Below, in pieces: positions 8,415-16,246 of a stretch of DNA of 64,000 nt. Source of the DNA: Oceanobacillus sp. J11TS1. Lineage in GTDB: Bacteria; Bacillota; Bacilli; Bacillales; Amphibacillaceae. Numbering within the stretch: position 1 is the first letter of the stretch; every line of letters starts with the position of its first letter. The notes beneath the pieces are model-generated. The model was not told where the DNA came from. It did not search any database and saw only the letters and a program-made list of their open reading frames with translations. Location: positions 1 to 64,000 of the forward strand of contig NZ_BORO01000003.1 of assembly GCF_018333215.1 (NCBI RefSeq), in the 5' to 3' direction. Made by a program: the position numbers and the translations under genes.

Positions 8415-8998
8415 TCGCTTTAGCCCTTCTTTCCTATTTCGTTTGAACTTCCTTTATCTTTACTATAGTCCCCTATCCTTAAACAACCATCAATACAACC
8501 TTACAAAATGTTTAAATCTCACTCATATCTGACGGATTCCTGTTAAGATAGAAATAATTCAACTATTTGTCCATTAAATAGAGTATTTTTAAACAAGCGT
8601 ACAAGTGGCTGGTTGGCTTGGGGGGGGTTGGAGAGGTTGGAGCGACTTTGGACTAGGTTGGAGCGCTTTGATTGGATTTCGAGCGGATTGAATCTGGGTT
8701 GGAGCGGCTTAATTGGATTTCGAGCGGATTGATTCCGAGTTGGAGCGCTTTGGCTTAAGTTGGAGCGACTTCTACCTGACTTGGAGCGCTTTCTGCCTAA
8801 GTTGGAGCGCGTTAGCTTGGGGCGAGCGGCTTCGACCTGGGTTGGAGTGGCTTTGCTAGTTTATTAACAAATTAATTTATAGGGCAATATATAATTGCAA
8901 TTGTTTATGTTAAATTACATCTATTTGTCAAGCACTATAGATTTAGGTGAATAGCCGATTTATATATACCAATACATGAAGAAAGGCGTGAACGCTAA
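8415..8998. other. Divergent intergenic region holding promoters and GAGCG array B
   Basis: This 584-bp gap separates the ABC transporter operon (leftward) from the two-component genes (rightward). Its middle (8640-8849) is the repeat array listed separately. The flanks are AT-rich and must hold the two promoters, but no unambiguous -35/-10 pair or BceR-type inverted repeat could be picked out by eye. Confidence 0.6.
8640..8849 (+). repeat. GAGCG phased repeat array B (11 units)
   Basis: Ten GAGCG cores start at 8640, 8661, 8681, 8702, 8722, 8743, 8763, 8784, 8805 and 8824, followed by a GAGTG variant at 8845. Spacing is 20 or 21 bases except for one 19 and one 21 at the end. Most cores are preceded by TTG or TTC. 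All face the same way on the plus strand. The array sits in a divergent promoter region. No reading frame with a ribosome binding site covers it. Confidence 0.9.
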
Positions 8999-9709
8999 AT
9001 GGAGAAGCCAAAGATTTTAATTGTGGATGATGAGCAAGATCTATGTCAGTTAATGAAAACAGCTCTGGAAAAAGAGGGTATGACAGAAATTGCGACAGCA
9101 GGGTCCATTAAAGAAGGATGGCAACAATTTAACAAATTTGAACCGGATCTAGCGATATTGGATGTGATGCTTCCAGACGGGGAAGGTTATGATCTATGCC
9201 GAAAAATCCGTGAAACGTCACGTATTCCAATACTATTTTTATCTGCTAAATCCGATGAGATTGATAAAATACTCGGACTAGCTATTGGCGGAGATGATTA
9301 TATTACCAAGCCTTTCAGTCCTAAAGAAATGGCTTATCGCGTAAAAGCACAGCTGCGCCGGGCAGGTGTCTATACAATGGAGGCGACGAGCTCCCATGCA
9401 CCGGCTAACGCAGATAAAAATATTGGGGTATTCACGATTAATGGCGATGAAACAGAAATAAGCAAAGATGGAAAAGTTTTAGAACTGACTGCTAAAGAAG
9501 TCGGTTTGATGGCATGCTTTATGCGAAATCCAAAACATATTTTAAGTAAAGAAACCTTGTTTCAAACCGTATGGGGAGAAGAATTTTATGGAGCAGATAA
9601 TACATTAATGGTGCATATTCGCCGGCTGCGTGAGAAGGTTGAGGATAATCCGTCAAAACCTGCTCATATTGTTACTGTAAAAGGGCTGGGGTATCGATTT
9701 AATCCGTAA
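8999..9709 (+). CDS. OmpR/PhoB-family response regulator
   Basis: A 236-residue two-component regulator. The receiver domain (residues 1-120) has the acidic pair D10/D11, phospho-acceptor D55 (LAILDVMLPDG) and K104 (DYITKPF). The C-terminal winged helix (about residues 145-235) ends in the usual VTVKGLGYRF. The partner kinase gene follows immediately. The divergent BceAB/YxeA operon is the most likely target, as in the B. subtilis yxd locus. Confidence 0.9.
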   Translation: MEKPKILIVDDEQDLCQLMKTALEKEGMTEIATAGSIKEGWQQFNKFEPDLAILDVMLPDGEGYDLCRKIRETSRIPILFLSAKSDEIDKILGLAIGGDDYITKPFSPKEMAYRVKAQLRRAGVYTMEATSSHAPANADKNIGVFTINGDETEISKDGKVLELTAKEVGLMACFMRNPKHILSKETLFQTVWGEEFYGADNTLMVHIRRLREKVEDNPSKPAHIVTVKGLGYRFNP

Positions 9710-9799
9710 AATTTCACGTGGTGCTCTGTAAATTGTACGATTACCAAAAACACCACGAGATTTTTTACACTCTTGAAATTGAAAAGGAGCAAACGCATC

Positions 9800-11179
9800 A
9801 TGAAATGGAAGCTAACTCTTCGCTATCTTATTTCCATTCTCAGTATTGTTTTTATTGTCAGCATCGTCAATACGATTATTCTTATTGCATTAATGATTTC
9901 TCAACAAGATGAAAATCCAGAAGATATTATACATGATACAGGCGAGAACTTTACCCGTTCCTTTTACCAGCACTTGTCCATAGAGGATAATAGGCCGGTT
10001 GTATCTGATACAGGAAAATATGCGCTTACCCAATTTGGTGCCTGGCTGCAAATTTTAGACGAAAATGGAAATGTGATAGCCTCTGAAAATGCACCAGACA
10101 GTGCCTCTACTCACTATACGCCGATAGAGTTAGTTCATAAATACAAATATATGGATAATGATTTTAATACCTACTTTATTGGAGAATTTGAAGATTACAG
10201 CTATATCATTGGTGTTCCAAATTCTAAGCAGGAACGGACCATTATTATGGCTGATCCCAAGAAGGTTCTTACGTATGTTTCCAAATTTTTAATTGCTATT
10301 ATTATTGTTGATTTAATTATTGCATGTATCGTCGGATTTCTGTTTAGCACCGTCCTGACGAAGCCTGTTTCACGACTGATTGAGCGGATCAGCGAGCTAA
10401 AGGAAAGAAAGTTCCAGCCCAAAAAAATGAAGCGGCCAGGGGTTTTCAAACATGTTTTTGCGAACTTAAACGACGTATCCGAAACCTTACAAGCCCATGA
10501 AAATGAACGACAAAAGCTGGAGCGAATGCGGAATGAATGGATCAGTAATGTTTCTCATGATATTAAAACACCACTGGCTTCTATTCGCGGCTACGCGGAA
10601 TTACTGCAGAGTGATGAACTCTCCGCAGAAGAGCGTCTCGAGTACGCAGGAGTGATTGAGCGGCAATCGCTTTATATGAAAGAACTGCTAGATGATTTTA
10701 ATTTAACCATGCGCCTGCGAAATCAAGAAATGCCTCTCAACCTCCAAGATACGAGAATAGAAGGGTTTGTCAGAAAAATTATTATTGATTTATTGAATGA
10801 TCCGCAATTCCATACACATGAAATCGACTTTATCAGCAATGCACCTGCATCCATATGGAAAATTGATCAACATTTAATGAAAAGAGCTTTATTAAACTTT
10901 ATTATAAATGCGTTCATTCATAATGAGGAAGAAGTAAAAGTTACAGTAGAGGTAGCCGAAGATCGCATTATTATCCATGATGATGGCAGAGGGATTAAAC
11001 AGGAAGACCAGGCCCAAATCTTTGATCGCTATTATCGGGGTACAAGTACCACCAACACACGTGGGAGCGGGCTAGGAATGGCAATTTCACGAGATATTAT
11101 TCAAGCACATGGCGGCAGTGTGGAGCTTGAGAGTGAGACTGGGAAAGGAACAACAATTCGCATAACTTTGAAAGGGTAA
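9800..11179 (+). CDS. Sensor histidine kinase with extracytoplasmic sensor domain
   Basis: A kinase of about 459 residues: N-terminal helix (about 10-30), an extracytoplasmic stretch of about 120 residues, second helix (about 165-185), HAMP, HisKA with NVSHDIKTPLASIRG, and a HATPase with N-box FIINAFIHNE, DDGRGI and GSGLGMAI. The start was placed at the ATG at 9800 because AAGGAG lies 10 bases upstream; the longer TTG frame from 9773 would include that ribosome binding site. BceS/YxdK kinases of Bce modules lack such an extracytoplasmic domain, so this kinase is atypical for its neighbours. Confidence 0.88.
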   Translation: MKWKLTLRYLISILSIVFIVSIVNTIILIALMISQQDENPEDIIHDTGENFTRSFYQHLSIEDNRPVVSDTGKYALTQFGAWLQILDENGNVIASENAPDSASTHYTPIELVHKYKYMDNDFNTYFIGEFEDYSYIIGVPNSKQERTIIMADPKKVLTYVSKFLIAIIIVDLIIACIVGFLFSTVLTKPVSRLIERISELKERKFQPKKMKRPGVFKHVFANLNDVSETLQAHENERQKLERMRNEWISNVSHDIKTPLASIRGYAELLQSDELSAEERLEYAGVIERQSLYMKELLDDFNLTMRLRNQEMPLNLQDTRIEGFVRKIIIDLLNDPQFHTHEIDFISNAPASIWKIDQHLMKRALLNFIINAFIHNEEEVKVTVEVAEDRIIIHDDGRGIKQEDQAQIFDRYYRGTSTTNTRGSGLGMAISRDIIQAHGGSVELESETGKGTTIRITLKG

Positions 11180-11191
11180 AGATCCTCTTTT

Positions 11192-11240
11192 GCCATGAAG
11201 AAACCCGAAGCTTTCTATAAACTACGGGTTTCTTCATGGC
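11192..11240 (+). terminator. Terminator after the histidine kinase gene
   Basis: A perfect 16-bp stem (11192-11207 with 11225-11240) with a 17-base loop, followed by a short T-rich stretch. It lies between the plus-strand kinase and the convergent small spore protein gene and may serve both strands. Confidence 0.8.
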
Positions 11241-11299
11241 ATTCTCTTATAGGTTAGGGATCCATCCCTTCTTCCTGAGATTATCCGCTTACTGCCGTC

Positions 11300-11518
11300 T
11301 CATTCATTCTCATTCTGTATACCTTGATTATTCCTCCTCACCTCTTCTATATCCGTATCGCTATATACTGACGTGTTATATCCACCTGTTGATTTAGCAA
11401 GCCATTCTTTTGCTTCATTATACGACATGCCTGAATTCTCATTTAATCTCTTCACTTCCTCAATATCTGTTCCAGCGCTTGTATACTTCTCCGTATTACT
11501 TTCTTCTTTCCTTTTCAT
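11300..11518 (-). CDS. Gamma-type small acid-soluble spore protein-like protein
   Basis: A 72-residue hydrophilic protein with two copies of a T-D-I-E-E-V-x-R-x-N motif (about residues 17-27 and 55-65). The second copy aligns with SspE: TSVYSDTDIEEVRRNNQ against the family pattern T-E-F-A-S-E-T-D-x-x-x-V-x-x-x-N-Q. The segment between, SGMSYNEAKEWLAK, is unlike SspE. Gamma SASPs are amino-acid reserves degraded by GPR protease at germination. A GAGGGTG ribosome binding site precedes the ATG. If correct, the host forms spores. Confidence 0.7.
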   Translation of the reverse strand: MKRKEESNTEKYTSAGTDIEEVKRLNENSGMSYNEAKEWLAKSTGGYNTSVYSDTDIEEVRRNNQGIQNENE

Positions 11519-11581
11519 CCAAACACCCTCTCCATTTTTTTATAGCTTGCATCAATATCTCATTTTTAAACGAAGACAAGA

Positions 11582-11617
11582 AAAAATACTTGCAGCAAAA
11601 TCTCCGCAAGTATTTTT
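11582..11617 (-). terminator. Terminator of the acsA-ywcB-actP region
   Basis: AAAAATACTTGC at 11582-11593 pairs with 11606-11617 around a 12-base loop. The minus-strand side continues into T residues. It lies just downstream of the first acetate symporter gene. Confidence 0.85.
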
Positions 11618-11625
11618 CATTATGC

Positions 11626-13170
11626 CTAGTGACTTATACCACTGCGCTTATACCCCGTATTCGCTTTGACTTTCACCTCCGCATACCGTTTTATATCTGT
11701 TTCTTTCGATAGAATCGTACCTAAATATCCACCCAAGAACCCAAGTGGTACCGATACAAGTGCTGGATTAGTCAGTGGAAAAATTGGCTCTCCTACAAAT
11801 AAAGCCGCTCCTTCAATTGGTGAAAAAACGCTTGGACTCATCGATACAAGAATTAATGCAGAGAGTAGTCCAGTCAGCATTGCTGTCACCGCTCCTGTCG
11901 TATTGAACCTTTTCCAGTATACGGTGTAAAGAATAACTGGTAAGTTAGCACTCGCTGCAATACAAAAAGCGAGAGAAACAAGGAATGCTACGTTTAAATA
12001 TTGTGCGAATAACGCTAGCACAATAGACAAAACGGATACAGCTAATGATGCGTATCGTGCTGCTTTAACTTGTTCTGCTTCCGTCACTTTTCCTTTTTTA
12101 ATAATTTGCCCATATAAATCATGAGCAAATGCGGATGCTCCGGAAAGTACAAGTCCTGCGACAACAGCTAAAATTGTTGCAAAGGCAACTGCTGAAATAA
12201 AAGCAAATAAGATATCTCCGCCGATGGCTTGTGCAAGAAGCGGAGCAGCCATATTACCACCCGGGTTTGCTGCAATGATTGCATCATGTCCAACAAATGC
12301 TGCTGCTCCAAATCCCAAGAATAAGGTCAGTACATAAAATATACCGATCACCCATGTTGCGACGATGACGGAACTTCTTGCTGTCTGTGCATCTCGGACG
12401 GTGAAAAATCGCATGAGAATATGCGGTAATCCTGCTGTTCCAAGTACCAAAGCCAGCATAAGCGATAGGGTGCCAAGTGGCTCTGTATATTGTAACCCTG
12501 GCATTAAGTAGGCTTCTCCATGAGCTGTAACGGACTTTACATCGGTAAACATCTGTCCAATATTAAAATTAAATTTTAATAACACAAGAAACGTCATAAT
12601 GACCATCCCAGCCATTAACAAGACAGCTTTTACAATTTGTACCCAACTCGTTGCTATCATGCCGCCGAATAATACGTAAATGGTCATCATCACACCAACA
12701 ATAAGCACAGCCATCCAGTATTTGATACCAAATAATAACTGAATTAACGCACCTGCACCTACAAGTTGAGCAATCATATAGAAGGTACTGATCGTTATCG
12801 TATTTAGAGCAGCGGCTCCTCGAACCTTCCGGGCATCAAAGCGAGAATTAATCATATCGGCAAGTGTATATTTACCAAGGTTACGCAACGGCTCAGCAAC
12901 AAGGAATAGAACAACTAAATACGCAATTAAAAATCCGATACTGTAGAAAAATCCATCAAATCCAAAGAGTGCAATAGCACCTGCAATACCTAGAAACGAT
13001 GCTGCTGATAGATAATCACCAGCAATTGCCAGACCGTTTTGCATACCGGTGAGGCCACCGCCAGCAGTATAAAAGTCTCCCGCTGTTTGCGTCTTTTTAG
13101 CAGCAAAATAGGTGATAACAAGGGTTAGCAAGACAATGGCAAGAAAGAGAATAATGACCGTAGTGCTCAT
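11626..13170 (-). CDS. actP: Cation/acetate symporter, ActP (YwcA)-type, copy 1
   Basis: A 514-residue sodium:solute symporter (SSS family) with about 13 helices. The ActP-type N-terminus (AGDFYTAGGGLTGMQNG, then AGDYLSAASFLG) is clear. It should import acetate and possibly other short monocarboxylates with Na+. The ATG overlaps the stop of the DUF485 gene by four bases (ATGA), the same order as E. coli yjcH-actP and B. subtilis ywcB-ywcA. It follows the acetyl-CoA synthetase gene on the same strand. A second paralogue lies at 17986-19533. Confidence 0.9.
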   Translation of the reverse strand: MSTTVIILFLAIVLLTLVITYFAAKKTQTAGDFYTAGGGLTGMQNGLAIAGDYLSAASFLGIAGAIALFGFDGFFYSIGFLIAYLVVLFLVAEPLRNLGKYTLADMINSRFDARKVRGAAALNTITISTFYMIAQLVGAGALIQLLFGIKYWMAVLIVGVMMTIYVLFGGMIATSWVQIVKAVLLMAGMVIMTFLVLLKFNFNIGQMFTDVKSVTAHGEAYLMPGLQYTEPLGTLSLMLALVLGTAGLPHILMRFFTVRDAQTARSSVIVATWVIGIFYVLTLFLGFGAAAFVGHDAIIAANPGGNMAAPLLAQAIGGDILFAFISAVAFATILAVVAGLVLSGASAFAHDLYGQIIKKGKVTEAEQVKAARYASLAVSVLSIVLALFAQYLNVAFLVSLAFCIAASANLPVILYTVYWKRFNTTGAVTAMLTGLLSALILVSMSPSVFSPIEGAALFVGEPIFPLTNPALVSVPLGFLGGYLGTILSKETDIKRYAEVKVKANTGYKRSGISH

Positions 13171-13514
13171 TGATTATCCCCCCTTTCCATTTCCTCTATA
13201 ATTTGATCCGCTTGCTTATCAAAAGAAGCTGCTTTTTTCACATAAATTGTACATAAAACCCACGTCATAACAAATTGAGCGATAGCAAATAGCCATACCC
13301 AAGAGATATCCCCAATTGCTGGCGTGTTCAAAAAGGTTGTATAAGAAGTTAATATTGGCAATAAGAAGTAAAATACCAGGAAAAATATTGTTAATGGCAC
13401 AATGAATTTTTTCCGATCACGCATTAGCTTTCTAAAGGATTTGCTTTCAATAACTTGAACATAGTCAACTTCTTCCGCTTTCTGCTCCTGCTTATATTCT
13501 TTTTCTGCCCCCAT
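13167..13514 (-). CDS. ywcB: DUF485 membrane protein (YwcB/YjcH)
   Basis: A small protein of about 115 residues with two membrane helices (about 40-62 and 78-100) flanked by charged ends, of the DUF485 family. Members nearly always sit directly upstream of actP-type symporter genes and are thought to assist them. The ATG at 13514 is preferred over the one at 13520 because AGGAGG directly abuts the earlier codon and is well spaced from the later one. The gene overlaps actP by four bases. Confidence 0.85.
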   Translation of the reverse strand: MGAEKEYKQEQKAEEVDYVQVIESKSFRKLMRDRKKFIVPLTIFFLVFYFLLPILTSYTTFLNTPAIGDISWVWLFAIAQFVMTWVLCTIYVKKAASFDKQADQIIEEMERGDNQ

Positions 13515-13611
13515 CTGCATCCTCCTCGGATATAGAGATAAACGCTTTTTTCAGTCCCGCATTCTCGGTATCTGAAGTCCCATTCATCTCCTTGAATTCA
13601 TTTATCAGCTC

Positions 13612-15336
13612 TTATTTCTCCATTGTGGACAAGTCACCCGTCGGTAAACCGAGATCCCAGGCTTTTAATACACGGCGCATTATTTTTCCACTTCGCGTTT
13701 TCGGTAAGAAGTCACGAATTTCAATTTCCCTCGGCGCTGCATGCGCTGCAAGTCCTTGCTTCACGAATAATTGAAGCTCTTCTTGCAATTCATCTGTTTT
13801 CGTATAGCCATCCCTTAAGGAAACAAATGCTTTAATAATTTCTCCGCGTACCGGATCCGGCTTTCCGATTACTGCGGCTTCTGCAACTGCAGGATGCTCA
13901 ACAAGCTTACTTTCGACCTCAAATGGACCAACACGTTCACCTGAAGTTTGGATAACATCATCATCCCTGCCTCCAAACCAGAAGTACCCATCTTCATCTT
14001 TAGAAGCTAAATCACCTGATTCAAACCAGCCTTCCACTGGGAAGTATTGCTTGAATCGCGCTTCATTTTTCCATACCGCACGAAGCATCGATGGCCAACC
14101 AGCTTTTACACATAGTTTCCCCATCTGGCCTGGTGGAAGTTCATTCCCTTCATCATCTAAAATCGCCGCCTCAATACCCGGAAACGGTTTCCCCATCGAG
14201 CCGGGTTTCAATTTCATGGAACGAAAATTGGCAATTATAACCCCACCTGTCTCCGTCATCCACCAATGATCATGAATCCGCAACCCGTAAACTTTCATTC
14301 CCCAATGAACCACTTCTGCATTCAATGGCTCACCGACACTTAAAATATGTCGTAATGAACTTAGATTGTATTCTTGCGTAACATTATCCCCTACTGCCAT
14401 AAGTCTCCGAAACGCTGTAGGAGCACTCAACCACACAGTGACCCCGTATTTTTCAATTGTTAAATACCAATCTTCCGGGCTAAACCGGCCGCCCCGCACT
14501 AGATTCGATGCACCGTTTAACCATGGACCAAAAATTCCGTATGATGTTCCGGTTACCCAGCCCGGATCGGCTGTACACCAGTAAATATCTTCTTCTTGCA
14601 AATCCAATACCCACTTCGCAGTCTGATAATGTTGAATCATCGCATTATGAACATGCAAAATCCCTTTTGGTTTTCCAGTTGAACCAGATGTATAATGCAA
14701 AATCATACCATCTTCGCGATCAACCCACTCTATCTCGAAATCACAAGACGCCTTCTTCATCTCTGTTTCAAAATGATAGAAAGTAATATCCTCCGTATTA
14801 TCCGGCAACTCCCCTTCACCAACTAAAATAATTTGGTTCAGATGCGGGAGTTCTTTATACGGGACACGCGGTAAAAGTTCTTTTGTTGTAATTAGAACTT
14901 GCGCATCGCTATTCTCTAATCGATCACGAACGGCCTGCTCCATAAACGCTTCAAATAATGGGCCGACAATGGAGCCATTTTTTAAAATTCCCAGCAAACT
15001 AATATAAAGTTCCGGTGATCGCGGCATGAATAAAAATACGCGCTCGCCTTTTTCAACTCCAAGGCTTCGCAAGACGTTACCAAATTGATTCGATAAGCGC
15101 TTCAACTCACGAAACGTATACTTTTCATCCCCTTCTTGATCGCTATAATAAAGGGCAACTTTATTCTTCCGCCAGCTTTCTGCGTGGCGATCAATTGCTT
15201 CATAAGCCATATTTACTTTTCCAGTTTCATACCAGGAAAAGTTTTTCTCCACATCTTCCCATTGAAATTCCTTATATGCCTGTTCATAATCAGGCATATT
15301 CACCTTCTCCTTTACGGCTGCAATAAGCTCACTCAC
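13612..15336 (-). CDS. acsA: Acetyl-CoA synthetase
   Basis: A 574-residue AMP-forming ligase converting acetate, ATP and CoA to acetyl-CoA, close to the length of B. subtilis AcsA. The P-loop YTSGSTGKPKG and the C-terminal PKTRSGKIMRR motif are intact; K551 in that motif is the lysine acetylated by AcuA-type enzymes in relatives. The GTG start has a GGAGG ribosome binding site nine bases upstream. No acuABC genes are adjacent, unlike in B. subtilis. Upstream lie a perfect cre, a TATAAT element and candidate LytTR operator repeats. Confidence 0.93.
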   Translation of the reverse strand: MSELIAAVKEKVNMPDYEQAYKEFQWEDVEKNFSWYETGKVNMAYEAIDRHAESWRKNKVALYYSDQEGDEKYTFRELKRLSNQFGNVLRSLGVEKGERVFLFMPRSPELYISLLGILKNGSIVGPLFEAFMEQAVRDRLENSDAQVLITTKELLPRVPYKELPHLNQIILVGEGELPDNTEDITFYHFETEMKKASCDFEIEWVDREDGMILHYTSGSTGKPKGILHVHNAMIQHYQTAKWVLDLQEEDIYWCTADPGWVTGTSYGIFGPWLNGASNLVRGGRFSPEDWYLTIEKYGVTVWLSAPTAFRRLMAVGDNVTQEYNLSSLRHILSVGEPLNAEVVHWGMKVYGLRIHDHWWMTETGGVIIANFRSMKLKPGSMGKPFPGIEAAILDDEGNELPPGQMGKLCVKAGWPSMLRAVWKNEARFKQYFPVEGWFESGDLASKDEDGYFWFGGRDDDVIQTSGERVGPFEVESKLVEHPAVAEAAVIGKPDPVRGEIIKAFVSLRDGYTKTDELQEELQLFVKQGLAAHAAPREIEIRDFLPKTRSGKIMRRVLKAWDLGLPTGDLSTMEK

Positions 15337-15372
15337 TCCGCACTACCTCCCTTTATAACCTACCGATTAAAC

Positions 15373-15387
15373 TTGTAAGCGATTGCA
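15373..15387 (-). promoter_or_regulatory. CcpA cre site of acsA
   Basis: The plus strand reads TTGTAAGCGATTGCA, matching every fixed position of the cre consensus and nearly palindromic. It lies just downstream of the acsA -10 element, where bound CcpA would block transcription. The acsA gene of B. subtilis is also CcpA-repressed. Confidence 0.8.
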
Positions 15388-15390
15388 ATA

Positions 15391-15420
15391 ATTATAACGG
15401 AAGATGAAAGAGCTTGTAAG
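15391..15420 (-). promoter_or_regulatory. acsA promoter
   Basis: On the minus strand a perfect -10 TATAAT lies at 15396-15391. About 17-18 bases upstream only poor -35 candidates (TTACAA or CTTACA, 15420-15414) are present. A strong -10 with a weak -35 suits an activator-dependent promoter. Confidence 0.6.
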
Positions 15421-15431
15421 AATATCTGCTT

Positions 15432-15480
15432 CAACCGTTTCATATGACGATTAAACGGTTGGAATTTAGTTATTAACGGT
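15432..15480 (-). promoter_or_regulatory. Candidate LytTR-type operator upstream of acsA
   Basis: On the minus strand two direct repeats, ACCGTTAAT (15480-15472) and ACCGTTTAA (15459-15451), are separated by 12 bp. This matches the direct-repeat architecture and consensus reported for LytTR-domain regulators. A third, inverted copy (CAACCGTTT at 15432-15440) creates a 9-bp inverted repeat with 15453-15461. The site overlaps the last codons of the LytTR regulator gene and lies upstream of the acsA promoter. Confidence 0.5.
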
Positions 15481-16232
15481 TAATTCCCAAATAAATCAAA
15501 AAGCTGTTTTCTTGCAGATCGACTAACTGGAATGGTCGTCTTTTTATTATCCCGCAACGTGATATTGCTTGCTCCATTAAACCATGGGGTAATCTCCTGT
15601 ACGTGGTTTAAATTAACAAGATAACTGCGATGCGCTCTAAAAAAAGCAAAGCCTTGCAGTTTTTTCTCCAGCTCTTGTAAGGTCATTCTGCTATAAATAA
15701 CCTTCTCTTCCGTATGAATTTCCAGCATTCGCTTATATGGTACAGCATAATAAATTGCATCCGGAGACAAAACAACCGTCCGATCATTATCATCGATTAG
15801 CAGCTTCGTCGTTGAATTGATACCTTGATGGAATAATTGATGGTCCTTCCTTTCTAATTGCTGCATCCGTTTACGAATACGATTCATTGCTATTTGGAAC
15901 CTTTCCGTATCATATGGCTTCAGCATATAGTCAATCGCTTCTATTTCAAATGCTTCTACTGCATAGTCATCATACGCAGTAGTAAAAACAAATAAGGGGG
16001 CTTTCACATAAGCAATATCGATTATTTTCTTGGCTGCCTCTACACCGCGCATGCCCGGCATATGAACATCTAAAAAAATAACATCCGGTTCATGCTCCTT
16101 ATATAACGCAACTAACTGCTCGCCAGACTCTGCACTTGGCAGAAGCTTCACGTCTTTTTCCCGATCCAATAAATAAATTAACTCTTCACGCGCCAAAAGT
16201 TCATCTTCCGCAATCATCGTATGGATTTTCAT
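15480..16232 (-). CDS. LytTR-family response regulator
   Basis: A 250-residue regulator with a receiver domain (phospho-acceptor D55 in VIFLDVHMPG) and a C-terminal LytTR DNA-binding domain (about residues 145-248). It lies 14 bp after the LytS-type kinase gene and forms a two-component pair with it. It sits between a second acetate symporter gene (upstream in the operon) and acsA (downstream). Control of acetate uptake and activation is inferred, not of autolysis as the family name suggests. Confidence 0.88.
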   Translation of the reverse strand: MKIHTMIAEDELLAREELIYLLDREKDVKLLPSAESGEQLVALYKEHEPDVIFLDVHMPGMRGVEAAKKIIDIAYVKAPLFVFTTAYDDYAVEAFEIEAIDYMLKPYDTERFQIAMNRIRKRMQQLERKDHQLFHQGINSTTKLLIDDNDRTVVLSPDAIYYAVPYKRMLEIHTEEKVIYSRMTLQELEKKLQGFAFFRAHRSYLVNLNHVQEITPWFNGASNITLRDNKKTTIPVSRSARKQLFDLFGN

Positions 16233-16246
16233 AAAAACCTACCTTT

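Noticed and set aside
9773-9799. TTG start for the histidine kinase giving nine more residues
   Set aside because: The ribosome binding site AAGGAG lies inside that extension and is ideally spaced for the ATG at 9800.
13521-13611. A 31-codon leader ORF upstream of ywcB
   Set aside because: Its ATG directly abuts the AAGGAG with no spacing, and the frame overlaps ywcB out of phase; there is no other support.
15432-15461. Treating the CAACCGTTT inverted repeat only as a terminator of the LytTR regulator gene
   Set aside because: No T-run follows on the minus strand, and the direct repeats fit a LytTR operator better, though a dual role is possible.
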